NCBI GenBank assembly: GCA_014238285.1
Contig: JABABK010000032.1
Coordinates: 1-37,488, forward strand
Reading direction: 5' to 3'
Source: Hellea sp.
Lineage (GTDB): Bacteria > Pseudomonadota > Alphaproteobacteria > Caulobacterales > Maricaulaceae
Length of the DNA stretch: 37,488 bases
The notes beneath the pieces were generated by a model that was given only the letters and a program-made list of their open reading frames with translations, made no database searches and had not been told where the DNA came from. A program made the position numbers and the translations under genes. Below are positions 35,936-37,488 of this stretch, one piece after another; the stretch's first letter is position 1, and each line of letters begins with the position of its first letter.

Positions 35936-36484
35936 ATGACTAACGCTGCGCTCATTCTTATCGATTGGCAACAGGGCTTTGATGATCACATTTATTGGGG
36001 CGGCAATAGAAACAATCCCAATGCTGAGGAAAATGCCCTTAAAATACTCGATCAATGGCGCGCCCAAAATTTACCGATATTTCACTGCATCCATAACAGC
36101 CTTGATCCGAATAGCCTTTTACGAATCGAAAAACCAAGCGGGCAATTGAAACCCGGATTTGAGCCGCGCGGCAACGAGCCTTTGATTGTAAAAAACGTCA
36201 ATAGCTGCTTCATTGGTACTGATCTCGAGGATCAGATAAAACAATCAAAATTAAATAACTTCGTCATTTGTGGTCTAACTACCAACCACTGCGTCTCGAC
36301 GACAACACGCATGGCAGGAAATTTAGGATTTGACGTGTCATTAATCGCTGACGCCTGCGCCACATTCGACCGAACAGGTTTAGATGGAAAAGTAATCGAT
36401 GCTGAAACCATACATCAAATCAGCCTCGCCAATATTCACAATGAATTTTGCGTTGTGAGGAATACGGTAGATATATTGGGATAA
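35936..36484 (+). CDS. Isochorismatase-fold cysteine hydrolase
   Basis: The 182-residue product is of the cysteine hydrolase group. The family triad is visible: Asp in LILIDWQQGF near residue 9, Lys in IVKNVNSCF, and Cys in TTNHCVSTTTR, where NHCV is the nucleophile motif. GFDVSLIADACATFDR follows, as in the family. Members hydrolyse amides or vinyl ethers (nicotinamide, isochorismate, N-carbamoyl compounds), and the substrate here is unknown. I placed the start at the ATG at 35936 because the conserved fold begins there. An in-frame ATG at 35867 would add 23 residues from inside yjdM without family similarity. It is the third gene of the amidohydrolase operon. Confidence 0.9.
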   Translation: MTNAALILIDWQQGFDDHIYWGGNRNNPNAEENALKILDQWRAQNLPIFHCIHNSLDPNSLLRIEKPSGQLKPGFEPRGNEPLIVKNVNSCFIGTDLEDQIKQSKLNNFVICGLTTNHCVSTTTRMAGNLGFDVSLIADACATFDRTGLDGKVIDAETIHQISLANIHNEFCVVRNTVDILG

Positions 36485-36494
36485 AGATTAAATT

Positions 36495-36980
36495 CTAATC
36501 CCGAAAATTCTTATATTGCATGGGAAGTTCAAGCCCTAAGTCTTTGACAAACTGAATGACGGCCTGAAGATCATCTCGTTTCTTACCGGAGACCCTTAGC
36601 GTATCACCTTGAATAGCGACTTGAACTTTCATCTTGGCACTTTTGATCTCTTTGACGATCTTTTTGCCTAGTTCTTTATCAATGCCTTCTTTGATAACAA
36701 TATTCTGACGCACGGACTGGCCAGCAGCTGGATCGACTTTTTGATAGTCAAGCTGTCCAGGTTCTATCCCGCGCTTATGCAATTGACCGCGTAGGATTTC
36801 GTGCATTTGCTTTAATTTCAGGTCATCATCAGCAAACACCGTGATGACACCGTCTTTATGTTCGGCTGTCGATTTAGAGCCTTTAAAATCATAGCGAACA
36901 GAAATTTCGCGCATAACATTCTGCACGGCATTTTCGACCTCGGCCTGATCAACCTCGGAAACAATATCAAAAGATGGCAT
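36495..36980 (-). CDS. yajQ: YajQ-family nucleotide-binding protein
   Basis: The 161-residue product has the DUF520/YajQ fold of two ferredoxin-like domains. It starts MPSFDIVSEVDQAEVENAV, followed by ISVRYDFKGSKS. Near the C-terminus the conserved IKSAKMKVQVAIQGDTLRVSGKKRDDLQ and VIQFVKDLGLELPMQYKNFR are present. A YajQ homologue of Xanthomonas binds cyclic di-GMP, so the family is often called cyclic-di-GMP-binding, but the property should not be assumed for each member. GGAG lies 7 bases before the ATG. The acyl-CoA dehydrogenase gene ends 16 bases upstream on the same strand. Confidence 0.94.
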   Translation of the reverse strand: MPSFDIVSEVDQAEVENAVQNVMREISVRYDFKGSKSTAEHKDGVITVFADDDLKLKQMHEILRGQLHKRGIEPGQLDYQKVDPAAGQSVRQNIVIKEGIDKELGKKIVKEIKSAKMKVQVAIQGDTLRVSGKKRDDLQAVIQFVKDLGLELPMQYKNFRD

Positions 36981-36996
36981 TTAGCGCTCCAGTAAT

Positions 36997-37488
36997 CTAA
37001 ACTTTTGCGTTTGTGTATCCCTTTAGTTCTTTTCTGGCAACCTGCATCCGGTGGACAGCATCAGGGCCATCAGCGAAGCGCAATGTCCGCATTTGCGCGT
37101 ACATCATAGCCAGAGGCGTATCTTGAGAAATTCCAGTTCCGCCAAACATTTGCATAGCTTCATCAATCACTTTGAGCGCCATATTCGGTGCAGCAACTTT
37201 GATCTGGGAAATCCACGGCGCAGCAGCTCGCGCGTCACCTTGGTCCATCATCCAAGCCGCTTTTAAACAGAGTAACCGAGCTTGCTCGATGGCAATACGG
37301 CACTCAGCGATAATATCGTAATTAGCACCAAGTTTAGCGAGTGGGCGACCAAAGGCCTCACGGGTCACAGCCCGGCGACACATCAGCTCAAGCGCGCGTT
37401 CAGCTTGACCAACAGCGCGCATGCAGTGGTGAATACGGCCAGGGCCAAGCCGACCTTGTGCTATTTCAAATCCTCGGCCTTCACCAAG
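36997..37488 (-). CDS. Acyl-CoA dehydrogenase family protein (partial, 5' end outside window)
   Basis: The last 163 residues of an acyl-CoA dehydrogenase run to the right edge with an open frame. They hold the C-terminal helical domain: [49 protein letters not shown] for FAD contact, [16 protein letters not shown] and [20 protein letters not shown]. The HHCMR/GPDAVHR pattern places it nearer the ACAD10/11-like branch (long-chain or branched substrates) than to short-chain enzymes. The catalytic residue and the N-terminal two domains are outside the window. Confidence 0.88.
   Translation of the reverse strand, partial: LGEGRGFEIAQGRLGPGRIHHCMRAVGQAERALELMCRRAVTREAFGRPLAKLGANYDIIAECRIAIEQARLLCLKAAWMMDQGDARAAAPWISQIKVAAPNMALKVIDEAMQMFGGTGISQDTPLAMMYAQMRTLRFADGPDAVHRMQVARKELKGYTNAKV

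Noticed and set aside
1-37488. CRISPR arrays, tRNA or rRNA genes, transposons, prophage or plasmid origin
   Set aside because: I looked for regular spaced repeats, conserved RNA stretches, integrases and transposases and saw none. All long frames are accounted for by core or accessory metabolic genes.

Overview
The window is a densely packed stretch of chromosome from an alphaproteobacterium, most likely a marine Maricaulales/Hyphomonadaceae-type organism. That assignment is inferred from the order rsh-pyrE-pdxJ-acpS-lepB-rnc-era-recO, the cysG-DUF2849-cysI-cysH sulfite cluster, the alpha-type ParC/ParE sequences and the L32 sequence at the left edge. I see no rRNA, tRNA, CRISPR array, transposase or phage gene. 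No intergenic gap exceeds about 170 bases, so there is no gene-free stretch over 300 bases.

Layout. Bases 1-5232 are all on the minus strand: the start of rpmF (L32), the ribosome-rescue hydrolase arfB, a large M16 zinc-protease lipoprotein, and an M48 membrane protease paired with LemA. A plus-strand membrane-anchored alpha/beta hydrolase follows and converges with parC, leaving one base between the stop codons. Bases 8972-16370 (minus) are a housekeeping operon in the order rsh, pyrE, pdxJ, acpS, lepB, rnc, era, recO. Several of its junctions are 4-base start/stop overlaps (ATGA or GTGA). A 29-bp inverted repeat sits between era and recO. A GMC-type oxidoreductase resembling cholesterol oxidase (plus strand) starts just upstream of, and divergent from, rsh.

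Bases 18094-22670 (minus) are an assimilatory sulfate/sulfite reduction operon: siroheme synthase cysG, a DUF2849 protein, siroheme/4Fe-4S sulfite reductase cysI, and a DUF934-APS reductase fusion. It is transcribed away from an XRE-cupin regulator. A perfect 16-bp palindrome in the shared promoter region is the obvious candidate operator. CysG makes the siroheme that CysI needs, and CysH supplies its sulfite.

Bases 23522-29542 (plus) hold an autotransporter, parE and a Nudix hydrolase. glpD and a rhomboid protease overlap on the minus strand. A soluble hybrid histidine kinase follows on the plus strand, then a lipoprotein amidohydrolase, a YjdM/PhnA zinc-ribbon protein and an isochorismatase-fold hydrolase. 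At the right edge (minus) are a YajQ-family protein and the 3' part of an acyl-CoA dehydrogenase gene.

Most genes are ordinary core genes. I found no complete, clearly new system. The most interesting points are the regulator/palindrome/fusion arrangement of the sulfur operon, the glpD-rhomboid overlap, and several unexplained inverted repeats in leaders and intergenic gaps.
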